Assembly (NCBI GenBank): GCA_963854735.1
Contig: OY978105.1
Location: forward strand, 372,001 to 436,000
From: Marvania coccoides
Lineage: Eukaryota; Chlorophyta; Trebouxiophyceae; Chlorellales; Chlorellaceae
Reading direction: 5' to 3'
Length of the DNA stretch: 64,000 nt
The translations under genes were made by a program, and so were the position numbers. Shown here in pieces: positions 11,240 to 25,000 of the stretch. Below the pieces are notes generated by a model. It was given only the letters and a program-made list of their open reading frames with translations. It did no database searches and had not been told where the DNA came from. How positions within the stretch are numbered: the first letter of the stretch is position 1; each line of letters opens with the position of its first letter.

Positions 11240-12809
11240 ATGACGCCGGAGGAGAAGCCAGCCTCCCACTCGAGCAGCAGCGGGCTTGAATTTTTGCTGC
11301 ATCCTGTGAGTTGTTCAAAACCTTGGGAGCCCCTGCCTGCACCTCATCTTGAAGCTAATGCCTTCTCCTCGCTGTTTGGGCTGCAGCTGGTGCTGATCAA
11401 CATCAGCGATCACCACACGAGAACCAAAGTCAATGCCACAGATCAGTCCTCTCCCCCACCCCGGGTGATGGGCTGCATGTTGGGGCAGCAGCGCGGCAGG
11501 ACGGTCGACATCAGCAATTCATTTGAGGTCGGCACCTTCCGGGACGACCCCTCCCAGCTGGACTTTGCTTTTTTGCAGAAAAAACTAGACCAGTGTGCGT
11601 CCACTTCATTTCAGCATAACTTTGCTTGTTTGTTTGTGGGGTACTCTATTTCGCTCAAATACAGCCCAATTATCCTTTATGACGCTGCAGACAAGCAGGT
11701 TTTCCCTCAGCTGGACGTGGTTGGTTGGTATGCCACTGGCGACAGCATAGGCCCCAACGACATGGAACTTCACAGAAGGGTGAGAATTACACATGATTTA
11801 ATAGCCCTAAAAATATATCCCTTTCATGCGTGCGCATTTGGATAATTCAACCAACGAAAAGAAATTTTATGCATGCTGTTTCGTCGATATTCTGCAACCG
11901 CCGCCCGCTGACCGGTTATTTCATCGGTTTCCAGATAATGGGGCTGAACGAGTCGCCGGTGCTGTTGCTTCTGGATACCACCCCTGCCCCCGCTTCCGAC
12001 GACCTCCCTGTCACCCTGTTTGAGAGCGGTAAGCTATACTACATATTAATTAGTTGATATTCAATGCCGGCATTTTTCTGTCTCCTGATTTTAAAGTTAA
12101 ATCTTTCCGTTCGCAGAAATTCACGTCATCGAGGGCGCCACTTCCTTCATCTTCGTCAAGTCTGCTTACTCAGTGGCGACCTCTGAGGCTGAGCGCATCG
12201 GGGTAGACCAAGTGGCCAAGCTGCTGCCGTCGGGAAGGGCAGCAGGCGCAGACCAACGTAAGATCTCAAAATCTTGCTATTTCCACTTCTTTACTACTTC
12301 AACCCCTAATTTTGGGATGCAGCATTCAATCCTATGCATGTTAATACCACTTTCTGCTCATTTTAGCCCTCAAAATCGCCTGGATTTTGAAATAATTGAG
12401 AATCCCCCTCCTCCTGTCTCTTTCTGCAGTAAGTTCGCACGTGACGGGCATCCAGGCCGCAGCCAAAGTGCTGGTTTCCCGCGTAGAGGTCATTCTGGAC
12501 GTCACGCAGCGCATGCAGGCCGGCGAAATTGCGTTTGATCCAGAAATCGCGCGCCAGGCCGCCGCGATCGCCGCCAGGCTGCCAGCGGTGGACGCCGGCG
12601 GCGACTTTGCGGGCGCCAGCAACGTGGAGGCGTGCGACGCGCTGCTGAGCGTGCTGCTGGCAGGCCTGACCAGCGGCGCTGCCAAAGTGGGAACATTGAC
12701 TGACAAGCACAATGCAGCGTACGAGAGGATCGGACCGAGCGCGAAGCGGGGAGGGAAGGGCGGGCCGGGACCTGCGGGGCTGCTGGCCTCTATGCAGATG
12801 ATGATTTGA
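11240..12809 (+). CDS. CSN6: COP9 signalosome subunit 6
   Basis: Six exons, 11240-11305, 11387-11594, 11691-11779, 11935-12028, 12117-12257 and 12430-12809, all GT-AG, give 325 residues (human 327). CSN6 is the non-catalytic MPN subunit that pairs with CSN5 in the complex that removes NEDD8 from cullins. Recognisable blocks are the MPN domain LEFLLHPLVLINISDH and RVMGCMLGQQRGRTVDISN, the junction YKQVFPQLDVVGWYATGD (exon 2/3), and the C-terminal SEAERIGVDQVAKL motif followed by the helical tail. The JAMM metal ligands are absent, as in all CSN6 proteins. The donor of intron 2 is gtgcgt, chosen because it restores the conserved Tyr-Lys-Gln. Confidence 0.95.
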
Positions 12810-13074
12810 ACGATGATATTTTTTTGTAGTTAAAAAACAAAGCGGGGGAGGTTCTCGTAAACCTGCGCCAGTATGCGGCTGCATTCCTGACTCTGAAACT
12901 GTTTACAGTGCGATACACGCCTTTTTCAAGAAAATGCCAACTTCTATCCCTCTCTCAGCTGACTCCCTCAAATATCAAAGAAATTATATAAAGAGAGAGA
13001 AAAAAAAAAAACTGCTGCATTCTAATAGATACTATTATTACGATTCACCGCGTCTACGTTTATTTTAATCTTAA

Positions 13075-14682
13075 TTACGCTCCCATCCCGGTCAAGTAAG
13101 TGCCGTATGGCACCTCCGTGTGTTGGTCCGACCCCGGCACCGGCCGCATGTCCGCCTGCACCAGCACCCGCAGCTGCAGCGTCGTCAGCCCCACCTCCCC
13201 GTCGCCAATTGGCTGCCCGTCCCACGCCACCACTGGCATCACCGGCAGACTGCTGCCCACCAAAAACACCTCCACAGCCCCTCGCGCCTCCTCAACGCTC
13301 AAGTGCCGCCGCTGGATGCGCGTTACCCCGTCCAGGGTGCCCCGCTGCCGCGCCCCTTCCCCCAACTCCAGCATCCGAGCGACGGTGATGCCGGCGAGGG
13401 TCGAGTCGAAGGGGGGCACCGCCAGGGTGCCGTCGTGCAGCAGCGCGCCCAAGTTCATGTTGGGGCCCTCTGCGACGCGCCCTTGGGCGTCTACGAAGAT
13501 GCCTTGGTCGCAACCCTCGGCTTCAGCGTCCATGAGGGCGAGGGCGTTCGGGAGGTAGTTGGTGGACTTGAGGCCGGCGAAGAAGGGCGCCTTGATCGGC
13601 ACGGGGGAGGTCTTGACCCGCCATCCGCGCAGATGCTCTGTGGAAGAGGGGGGGGGAAGAGAAAAAAGGGAGGAGCAACACATTAAATTTGTATATCTAT
13701 ATTTATATAAAGTTATGCATTCAAATAAATGATAGCTGTGAAAAAGGCAGTTAAAAGGAATTATTTGATCCCCCTCCCTTAATTTTAAAATAATTATTAA
13801 AATTATTAAAATTACAAAAAATACCTTCAGAGTCATCCTCCTTTGGGTCTCGCTTGTAAACCATCACGTACAGGGCAGAGTGCAGGCACTCGTTGCCAGA
13901 CAGCCCAAAGCCGCCGCGCCCAGCAGACAGCCAGTACCGAACATAGCCTGAAAAGAAAAAGGAGAAAAAAGAAAATAAATAGTAAATAAATAGTAAATAT
14001 TTCGTAAATAAATAGTAAATTTTTCTTGTCCCCCTTGCATGGGGGTTGGGGGGCACTATTTTTACTAATCCTAAAAACCGCAGCAAATCCGCTTGCAATT
14101 AAATAAAAAAAACAGGTGCTACACTTTCTCCTTACCGTCGGTGAGCTTGCTGGCTGCTGCAGTCTCCAGGATGGTGCGGACCAGCTGCTGCGGCGAGGTC
14201 CGCGGGGGCAGCGGAATGTTGGCTTTCGCTGCCGAGGTCAAAAACCGCTGCACGTGGGGCTCAAGCTGGTATAAATACCCGTCCACCATCAGCGCGGTGT
14301 CGAACACCGCATGGCCTCGGTGGACCATGTGATCATCCAACTGCACCACCATCAGTGCAGGGTCGTTAACGATGCCGCCCAGCTCCGAGGAGTAGAAGGA
14401 CGCAAAGTACTGGCGCTGAAAGGCGTGCTGGCTGCTGTAGAGCGCGTCGATGGCCTCCTGAGTGCTGAGCCGGCGGGTGGGGACGGTGGAGGGGGCTAGG
14501 AGGGCATACAGCGCGTCTGTGTGGGTCTCGTCGTCTGCGAGGGCTGCTGCGGTGCGAATGGCGTGACGGGTGGGCTGGGCGGCGGCTGGACGCAGCGTCC
14601 GAGCGAGAAGTGAGCGAACATGGACTGAACATGTGCTGGTGGTGGGCAGGTCGACTGCGCGACCGCCCGGAGCAATCTTCAT
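13075..14682 (-). CDS. Class IV PLP aminotransferase (D-amino-acid transaminase / ADC lyase type)
   Basis: Minus-strand exons 14682-14136, 13947-13825 and 13637-13075 give 410 residues. The fold-type IV PLP family includes branched-chain aminotransferase, D-amino-acid transaminase and 4-amino-4-deoxychorismate lyase; this one most resembles the plant plastid enzyme that carries the latter two activities (Arabidopsis At5g57850). Supporting blocks are DDHMVHRGHAVFDTALMVDG, then GYVRYWLSAGRGGFGLS, and the PLP-lysine region FFAGLKSTNYLPNAL with Lys247 as the Schiff-base residue. The N-terminal 45 residues are basic and Ser/Thr/Ala-rich, fitting an organelle transit peptide. Substrate cannot be decided from sequence. 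It is divergent from the PCCB gene (360 bp between starts). Confidence 0.88.
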
Positions 14683-15042
14683 ATTGATATATATGCGAGG
14701 TGTGAAAACTTAATGTAATTCAGACAATGTGCGGGGAAATAAATATAAATGCAATTAAAATTCGAGGTCAGTCTTCGCTTCTGCCGCAGCCGCACTTTGC
14801 GATGAGTTAATTGGGTTGATTAATAAAAATGCAATATGCAGTCGGCACGTATACGCCTCCAAACAGCCGCTGCCGGCACCATTGGCGAATGCGCGCGCTC
14901 GAAACAAAAAAAGACGCAGCTTTCAGCTTTGTTTAAACGAATTGCCATTTATTTAAAGTTTGCGAGGCTGTTTCGGAGGTCCATGAAAGTCAGGGGGCGA
15001 AAATTATTAAAGGGTGCTCAACATTTTTAATTGCCGAGCACA
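14683..15042. promoter_or_regulatory. Probable bidirectional promoter, aminotransferase / PCCB
   Basis: 360 AT-rich bases between two divergent start codons. No open frame or RNA gene is seen, so both promoters must lie here or in the 5' untranslated regions. No specific element was recognised. Confidence 0.4.
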
Positions 15043-17566
<2,524 letters not shown>

Positions 17567-18303
17567 TTGTTGAAATGAAACGAGAAAAAGAATGAATGGA
17601 CAGTGTAGTAATTGGAGCTTCTAGTTTTGTTTCTTTAATTAATGTAATGGACTGTTTTTGTGCTAACAGGCTGTTGCTGTTGTGTTTCGTACATGTGAAA
17701 ATAAAGAAACAAGCAAGCCTACGTTGGTTTTATTCTCGATGCTGAAGAAACTTCATATACGCGGCATTGGCGTCGAAAGGTTAGCAGGAACAATGTCGCT
17801 CAATGGCACGGGCCGTGTCATCGCGGAGACCGTTCCTTCAGTAATAGAAAACTCTGATCGGCTGCCAGACGTTGAAATTCAAACTTGGTGTACGGGAGTG
17901 ACCCGAAGAAACGCCCCCAGGAAGGTGCACCGATCTGTTTTCATTAATTGGCTTATTCTTCCGAGTACGAAATGCCCACAGGCGGTTGATAATGGCCAGG
18001 AACTGGCTTCACCACGGGTGGGCGCTACTTTTCTATGTAGCTGCTGCTGCCAAATTACAAAATGACGAGAGCTTAATGAAAATGGATAACCTCATTCTTC
18101 TCTGTGTTTGAATTCACGTTGTTACACAGAAGAGAAACAACAAGGGAGCGAGGAAATATTTATATATTTTTAGTCTACATCAAACGAATGGGCGGTAATT
18201 AAACAACAAAACAAATCAAAGAACAAAAGAATAAAAGCTGCAGGAAAAAAAACCCAACCATTGTCGTCGGTTGATTTTTTCTTCTCTTCACACAAACTTT
18301 CTT
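17567..18303. other. Convergent intergenic region, PCCB / ACT protein
   Basis: Contains the PCCB 3' untranslated region with TGTAA at 17643-17647. A 127-codon open frame at 17682-18065 has no recognisable domain, poor codon usage and no matching splice signals, so it is not called. No repeats or RNA genes seen. Confidence 0.4.
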
Positions 18304-19649
18304 TCAAACTTTGTACGCTTGCACGTCTTTGTTGGGTGGCGAGAGGGGGAACTTGTGGCCGCTGTACCCCAGCCCCACCCCCAGCGCGTACAGCAGCGCT
18401 CGGATGTGCCCTGTGTCGAGTTTCTTCCCTGCTTGGTCCTTCACCCAAAATTGAAACACCCGAGCCCCCTCCTCGATCATTGTGTCTGGCAGCTCAGGCA
18501 CGTCATCGCCGCAGTCGACGCACCCCTGCAAACCGATGAAAAAGCGCAAACGCAATGTTATGAAAAAACACGTTGATGATCTCTTCAGTCCTCTCCTTTC
18601 GAACGCAGAATGAAATCCCAGCGAGGGCCAGAGGGAGCGAAAAACGTGGAAACGGCAATGGGGGGCATTGAAAGCCCCTAACATCAGCATTTTGAAGGGG
18701 TAATTGGGGGGGGGGGACCGCTCACCTGAATGACACCTTGATAGATCTGCACATTGAGCCCGCTGAGAACCGAGGCTACCTCCAGTAAGAAGCCCGGGGT
18801 ACGGCACTTCTCCTGTACAGTCAGTACAGTGTATTGGGAGTGCTCTGTATTGGATACAAAGATGGGGCCAGCCGCAAACTCCGTCTGCTCAGCTTCGGTG
18901 GGCGAGGGGGCGCAGTACGTGAGGTACTCTCGCACTCGCTCCGCCAACGCGTCTGCCGATGCGTCTTTCAGCTTCTTTCCTGCGCGGGTGGATAGCCAGA
19001 AGGTGTTGATCGCGACGCCGTCTGAGGTGGTGGAGACGATGGCGTTCTGGGCCACCATTTCCAGGCCGTTGAGCACCTGAGAGGACGCAGAAAGAGGGCA
19101 TGTGAGAGGTGGAAGAAAACTCCCCATTAATACCGATGATTTTTTAGGTGAAATGTACATACAAAAATAAAGGAAAAGAAGAGAAACCAGGGATTCATTA
19201 GAAGTGCTCTCAAAGAATGAATACCGGTGGAAGTATTATAGCAAAAATATTATAGCAAAAAATAGATATAAATAATAATTGAATCGAGTCTGACTCATGC
19301 AATGCTGCACAGGTGATAAACTCACCCATGCCACCACTCGCAGCAGCCCAGGGTAGTCCATGACTTCGATGGTCATCACCGAGAAGTTGGGGTTCTTCTT
19401 GTTGTCAATGGTGACGACGGCAGGCGCACACATTTCGTCATCACCGGGGGAGTACCCACCGCTCTGTGCGACGATGGCGGTGTCTGCGAGGGAGCTGCTG
19501 GTGCGGGCTGCGCGCTGCGGGGGGACGCCGGGAAGCTGCTGAGGGCGGGGATGCGCTGGCCTGAGGCCTGGCAGTCTATTGACTGTCGCAACTTGGAATT
19601 TCTGAGGAATTTTGTTGGCCTGAGCCCCTCGCAACGCGGGAGTCTGCAT
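18304..19649 (-). CDS. Double ACT-domain regulatory protein, plastid type (ACR11/12-like)
   Basis: Minus-strand exons 19649-19326, 19076-18726 and 18525-18304, all phase 0, give 298 residues. ACT domains bind amino acids or related small molecules as regulatory modules. Two are visible: the first at about residues 75-150 (VMTIEVMDYPGLLRVVAWVLNGL..., ending in INTFWLSTRAGKKL), the second at about 190-270 (YTVLTVQEKCRTPGFLLEVASVL..., ending RVFQFWVKDQAGKKL). No catalytic domain is attached. The first 60 residues are basic and Ser/Ala/Pro-rich, like a plastid transit peptide. The layout matches plant ACR11/ACR12, of which ACR11 interacts with plastid glutamine synthetase; whether this protein does so is unknown. 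Confidence 0.8.
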
Positions 19650-19963
19650 GGCTGCTGTGACGGAGCTGAATGTGTGTAGAAACAGAAAAGAATGGTTTAA
19701 CGCTCAATGTTGAGCGCGGAATTCGACCGAACAGAAATGAATGATCTATATAGCGAAATGTTTAGAGTCTCTCCGAGTCCTTTCAGTCAGGAGTATGATT
19801 CAATCTCGAGAACAAAACTCAATTAAGTTATAAAAATCTGGCGTGTGCTTTGGTGAAATCCAAGGGTGAGGCCTTCCTCTCTCACCATGACTGCATTGAG
19901 CTTGCCCACCCCACCCCTTCAAATAGCCTCATTACCAATGCCAGAGAAGTTCCTTCTCTCTCC
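19650..19963. other. Short gap between ACT-protein start and thioesterase end
   Basis: 314 AT-rich bases with the ACT-protein promoter on the minus strand and the 3' flank of the thioesterase gene. Nothing else was recognised. Confidence 0.35.
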
Positions 19964-21720
19964 TCATCGCAGCCTAACTCCCAGCCTATCCATCTCCTGC
20001 ACTACCCTCCCAAGCCAGTCAGCCTTCGCCGCCTTGTCCAGCGGCCACAGGTGGTTGCCCTCCACAGCCTCGCACTTGAACGGTCCGCCGCACAGCTGGC
20101 CCCACGCCCGCACATGACGCTCCTTCACGCGGCGGTCGCTGGTCCCCCAGAAGGCCATGACTGGAAACTCAAAGGGGGCCGCTCCTGCTGTGAAGAAACA
20201 ATGAAAAAAAATGCGTGCGGTTAGAGCATCTGTAGTTGAGGGAGTAGAAGTAGAAGGTAGCGTAACTTTGAAATAATAAAGAGGGGGGGATTTGAAAAAG
20301 AGCAGTAATTAAGAATCCGTCCATGCACAGAGAGAAAATTAAAAAATTAACTTGCCTTGATGGGTAAACTCGTACTCGTCAAAAATGGTGAAGTCTGCGC
20401 GCAACAGGGGGTGGTACATGGGCCACATGGCGGGGGAGAACACTACATCCTGGATGTCCCACCCTCGGCACTCGTCCTGCAATAAAAATGTCAATTCACA
20501 TTTCATTAATTAAACTCAGCAACTACCCACAGTTTCCACCGGAGAAAATGAGGAATTTGACATTTCTTACTTTGAAGACTTCTTCGCTCAGGGTGCGCTG
20601 CTGGCGCCAGGGCCGCTCCGCAAAGGGGACGGTGGGTGCCGGCATGGCCGAAACGAATGCTGCGCAGGGAGGGGGCACGCCCGCTGCGCGGCACGCTTGA
20701 AGGAACTCAAACCCGATCCAGGTGCCCACGCTGTGCGCAATCAGCTGCAAGAACAGTCGAAAACCATTTAAAAGGGCTGTTAGTTGAAATCTGCTGCTTC
20801 AAAGCTAACGGAAGTACTTTCAAACGTTTCCTACCACCCAGGGCACGTCATACAGCTTAGAAGCCACCACAGGCAACAGCGCAGCTGCCATATCGCGAGC
20901 TGCGGTGATGGGGGCCTCCTTCAAGCGCATGGCCCTGCCAGGATACTGAGGGGCCAGACACTCTACGGAATGCGCGCGGCACCACTCCTGCACATTAAAC
21001 TCCACTGAGAAAAGGAAACATGCGGGCTGCAATTGGAAAAAAGAAAGGAAATCGGGTTTACCAGCAGCTGGCTCGGCGATCGCCGCACTCCCGTTCCCTC
21101 GCTGGTGTACATGTCCTCCGCGTTTCCAGCGTTTGCAAAGCACACCACACGCATATTGGGCTGCTCGCAGGCCGTGCGGCTGAGCGTCAGCCCTGGGAAC
21201 CACCGCTTGAAGGCATCGTCGTCCGCTGGCGGCAGGCGAGGCTTGGGAGGCTGGGTGCTGATGGTTGCTCCCCCATTGGCAGCATCGCCTGGGGGGGTTG
21301 TTTTGCCGCCTGAGGCAAAATACGCCCGAATCGCCTCTTCAGACCTGCGCCATAAGGGATGTTGTCAAGGCCGATAAAAATACCTAGAAAACTTTGGACT
21401 AGCTGCTCCATCACTTTTTTTCATTAAATTGATTGTAATAATAGCTCGCTCACCACTGCCGGGCTTTCTCAGGGGGCACAGGCACCTGCCGGCCATCCTC
21501 CTCAGCCTCTTCCGCTAGGATCTGCAGAATGCAGGGTGCAATAGCAAATGAAATATGATGTTAGGATGCTGCTGTCCACTGTTTCCCCTTCTTTTTACGT
21601 TTTTTATCAGCATTTTGCCTCCCCAAAATTAAAATTGTCCCCTCTACCAACCTCGATGAGGTTCACCGCCCTGACCTCTGCCTCGCTGAGCCCAGTAGTC
21701 ATCTTGTAGACGTGCAACAT
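19964..21720 (-). CDS. Type II thioesterase (alpha/beta hydrolase)
   Basis: Seven minus-strand exons: 21720-21652, 21521-21454, 21344-21062, 20987-20835, 20744-20571, 20476-20356 and 20187-19964, total 363 residues. Type II thioesterases clear mis-loaded acyl groups from carrier proteins of polyketide, peptide or fatty-acid synthases. The catalytic triad is in place: Ser196 in IAHSVGTW, Asp307 in WGTSDRRV, His335 in VEGNHLWPL; other family blocks are MRVVCFANAGNAEDMYTSEG and CLAPQYPGRAMRL. About 100 N-terminal residues precede the hydrolase fold and have no known domain. Intron 5 begins gcaagt (GC donor at 20355); the only nearby GT would give a stop. For intron 3 an acceptor at 20988 was chosen, since nearer ones give either a 35-base intron or a frameshift. 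No carrier-protein megasynthase is in the window. Confidence 0.85.
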
Positions 21721-22013
21721 TTGTATTTGAGAGGCTCTATTAGGAGCTCGAAAAAGAGCAGGTCAACGCCTCTCTTTTTTTCTCAACCACTTTCTTGTTC
21801 GTTTAAGCTGGGCCAAGCTGCCTACCGTTTCCTCTCACATTTTCACATCGTTATTAAAATTTACAATTGTTTATTTATTTAACAAACTGCAGCTAGCGCC
21901 CCGTGCACTGCTTTCACCGAATTTCGCCATTTTTTTTATTTTAACTGCCACACCGGAAACTCGATATGCGCCCCGTTTCTCACTAAATTTTCACCCATTA
22001 AATTGCACACACC
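21721..22013. promoter_or_regulatory. Probable bidirectional promoter, thioesterase / CAP-D3
   Basis: 293 AT-rich bases separate two divergent start codons. No coding or RNA feature was seen; core promoters for both genes must lie here. Confidence 0.35.
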
Positions 22014-25000
22014 ATGTTCAACCTGTTGCAATCGCTGAGCGTGGCGGGGCAAGAGTTAGAGGCGTTGGATGACACTGCTGCCCAGCTTGCGATCGTGCAA
22101 CGCGTGGTTGTGAGGGATGATCACCTCGCGGAGGCGCGCAGCATCGCTTCCCCCGACCTTTGGACCCATCTCCAGGCCCAAAAGATCGTGCTGGCCGACG
22201 TCGCTCGGGCGCTGGCGAGGGTGATTGCTCTTTCGCCCCAGCCCCAGGCAATGCGAGCCGCAGCGCTCTACACCACCCTTCTCCGCTCCCCAGGCTGCCC
22301 GGTACGTTATTATTAATGTACCACGTTTACCCCCTTGCCAAACATTGCTAAAAACAGAAAAACTTTTGTTGTTTTCTCCCGTCCGCCCTTCATTGTGTTA
22401 TGTATGTCCATGCTGCGTTGCAGACGTTGAGCCTGTTTGACCGCGTGGTGTGCGGCGCGCTGCTCAAGCTTCTGCGCGAAGCCGCGCTGCAGCAACAGCC
22501 ACGCAAGGCCTCCAAAAAGAAAGAAAATCAAGAAACGGACAACGCTTTCTTTGGCGATGACATGATGGATATCGACGGTAACAACAACGAACAGCCCTGC
22601 TCCCAAAGCGCAGCCCCACCCCCCAGCGACCTGCTGGCTCGCTGCATCCATGACTTTGCTGCTGTTTTGTCCAACCTGGCGCTGGGAGACCAGCAAGACA
22701 CCGCCCGTCTGGTTGCCGAAACGTTCGCTGACGTGGCCGCAGTGCCCTCGCTGCCTCCCCCCGCTCGAGACGCCGCATACGCCATCCTGACGGCGCTGCT
22801 GACGCCCACCCACGGCAGTTCTCGTGAGCTGTCAGCGATGGTGTTCAAACTGCTGACGCCACACGTGCTGGGCGTGCTTTCTTCCAGCAGCGGAGGAAAG
22901 GTCACCGCCAAGGCGGCGTCTGGCGTGCGCACCTCTGCGCTGGCGTTCGTGGAAGCGGCTTTGAAGGAGCGGGCTGCGTGTGAGGATGCGGCAGCGGCAT
23001 TGATGCGCAACGCGGCGCTGCGGGCGCCCGACCGCGCCGACGGCCGGGCCGCCGCTGCGGAGGTGGCGGTGGCGCTGTGCTCCGCGCTGGGCGCCGACCA
23101 CCGCGCCGCCTACATCGCTTTTGTGGCGCGGCTCTCCCGCACCAACAAGCCGGCGCAGCGGCTGGCAGCGCTGGACGTGGCTGCAGCCCTGCTTCAAGCC
23201 ACCCCGGCCTCTTCCAACAACGACGATGAATCGCCCTACAAACCGCCGAGCCAAGGCGCTGCAGCGGTGCCGACGACCGGGCGGCTTCTACCCTCAGCGG
23301 TGGCTGCGCTGCGCCGTGGGGGCGCTGCCGCAACCGTCGACATGCGCGGTTCGTTGGTGTTTACCCCTGGCAGCGCTGGAGGAAGGGCTCTGGCGGGCCT
23401 CACCCCTGTCGGGCAGCTGCAGCAGCAGGCGGCGGTACCGGCACCGTGGGGGGCAGTGTGCCTGGCCATCATCGTGCAGCGCGTAGCCGACAAGACCCCT
23501 GCCGTGCGCGGCAGGGCCCTGCACCACGTGGCAGCCCTCTGCTCCAGCGCTCCCACCGCCACTGCCGCTGCCGAGCGAGAGTTTGTGGCGGCGCTGGCTG
23601 CGGCTGCCACGTTCAACCTCAAGGTGGCTGTGAGCGGCACCCCTGCGAAAGGCAGGATGACGCCTGGAGGGGAGTCTGTAGCCCCTGGCACGGGGACTAC
23701 CGTGCGATCACTTCTTTCCACCGAAAACACACCTCACAACGCCGGACGCATGTCCTTGGGCTCGAACGTCGCTGCCAGCCCCATTCTGGCCCGCGCGGTG
23801 TGGTTTGCGGCCCCCACGGCGCTACTAGTGGCGGGCGGGGCGGCGGTGGATCTGTCATCGCTGCTGCGCACGCTGCGCCAGCGGTGCCGAGATGACAAGG
23901 GAGTGGTGCGCAAGTCCGCGGTGCAGGCGCTGGAAGCGGCGCTGATGGTGGAGCAGGCCCAAGGAGGGCTTCCCCTGTCTTCTTCCTCCTGCCCTGCAGC
24001 TGAAACCGCTGCTCAGCCGAACTGCAGGAAACGCATCATTAGTAAGAAAGACCTGGAGGCAATCGAGGTAGCCGCTGGAGACGCGCTGGTAAGCGTGCGC
24101 AAGGCGGCACTGGCTGCCGCCGCGTCTCTGGCGGAGGCGCTGCCGGCGGACGCGGGAGTGGCGGGGGTGTGGGTGGCGGCGGTGCTGCCGCTCATTCGAG
24201 ACCCAGAATCGGCAGTACAAGAGGCAGTACTGGATCAGACCCAGGGTCTACTGCTGGGGCGTGCAGTTGCCGTGAAAAAAAACGGCGCGGAGGTGCCGCC
24301 AGGGCTGCTGCCGCTGCTGGCAGCGGTGTCCCAGGGCGGGGCCGCTGCGCGGGGCGCCCTGGCCCGCGTCTGCTCGCAGCTGCGGTCCAAAGGGCAGCTG
24401 GCGGGGAAGAAAGTGTGCACGGGGCTGGAGACGCTGCTGTCTGGGCCTCAGGAGGGGGGTAATTTAAGCGGAGAAGAGGCTGCAGGAGCGTGGCTGCTGT
24501 ACGCAGAAGTCGCAGTGCAGGCCCCCACGGCGCCCTCCTGGGTGTTTCTGCAGGCGCAGTGGGCCAAATTAGAGTCGCACGGCGGCGGGGCAGCGGCCCA
24601 GCAGCGCCAGCAGCACGCCACCTCGCTGTTGAAGGTGGTGGCCACAGCGGCAGCGCAGTTCCCCGCCGAGCAGGCGGCGGCGCTGTGCGCGCAGCTGCGC
24701 GCAGGGTTGGAGGGGCTGGCGCTGCCCCCTGCGGCGGCTGCGGCCCACGTGGCGGCGCTGTGCCAGCTCACTCGCGCTCACAGCGGCTGTACTGGAGAAA
24801 GCGGGGTCAAATCTTGGTCTGAAGCTCTGCTTTCTTCCTGCGAAGACGCCCTGGCGGCCGCCATCGACGCCCTTCGCGTCCAGGACCCGTCCGCAGCCGC
24901 AGAGCTCTCTGGCATCCCCTCGTCTCCTGCGGGGTCTTCAGGATCTTCGCCAGCGTCCAAGGCCGCCCCAGCGCTGTTCCTGGCAGGGGAGGTTGCGCTG

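Noticed and set aside
17682..18065. 127-codon plus-strand open frame after PCCB
   Set aside because: No domain, no coding bias, no splice context; likely chance in the 3' flank.
21027..21061. A 35-base intron in the thioesterase gene
   Set aside because: It keeps the frame, but an acceptor at 20988 also does and gives a normal 74-base intron with better continuity to EWCRAHSVECLAPQYPGR.
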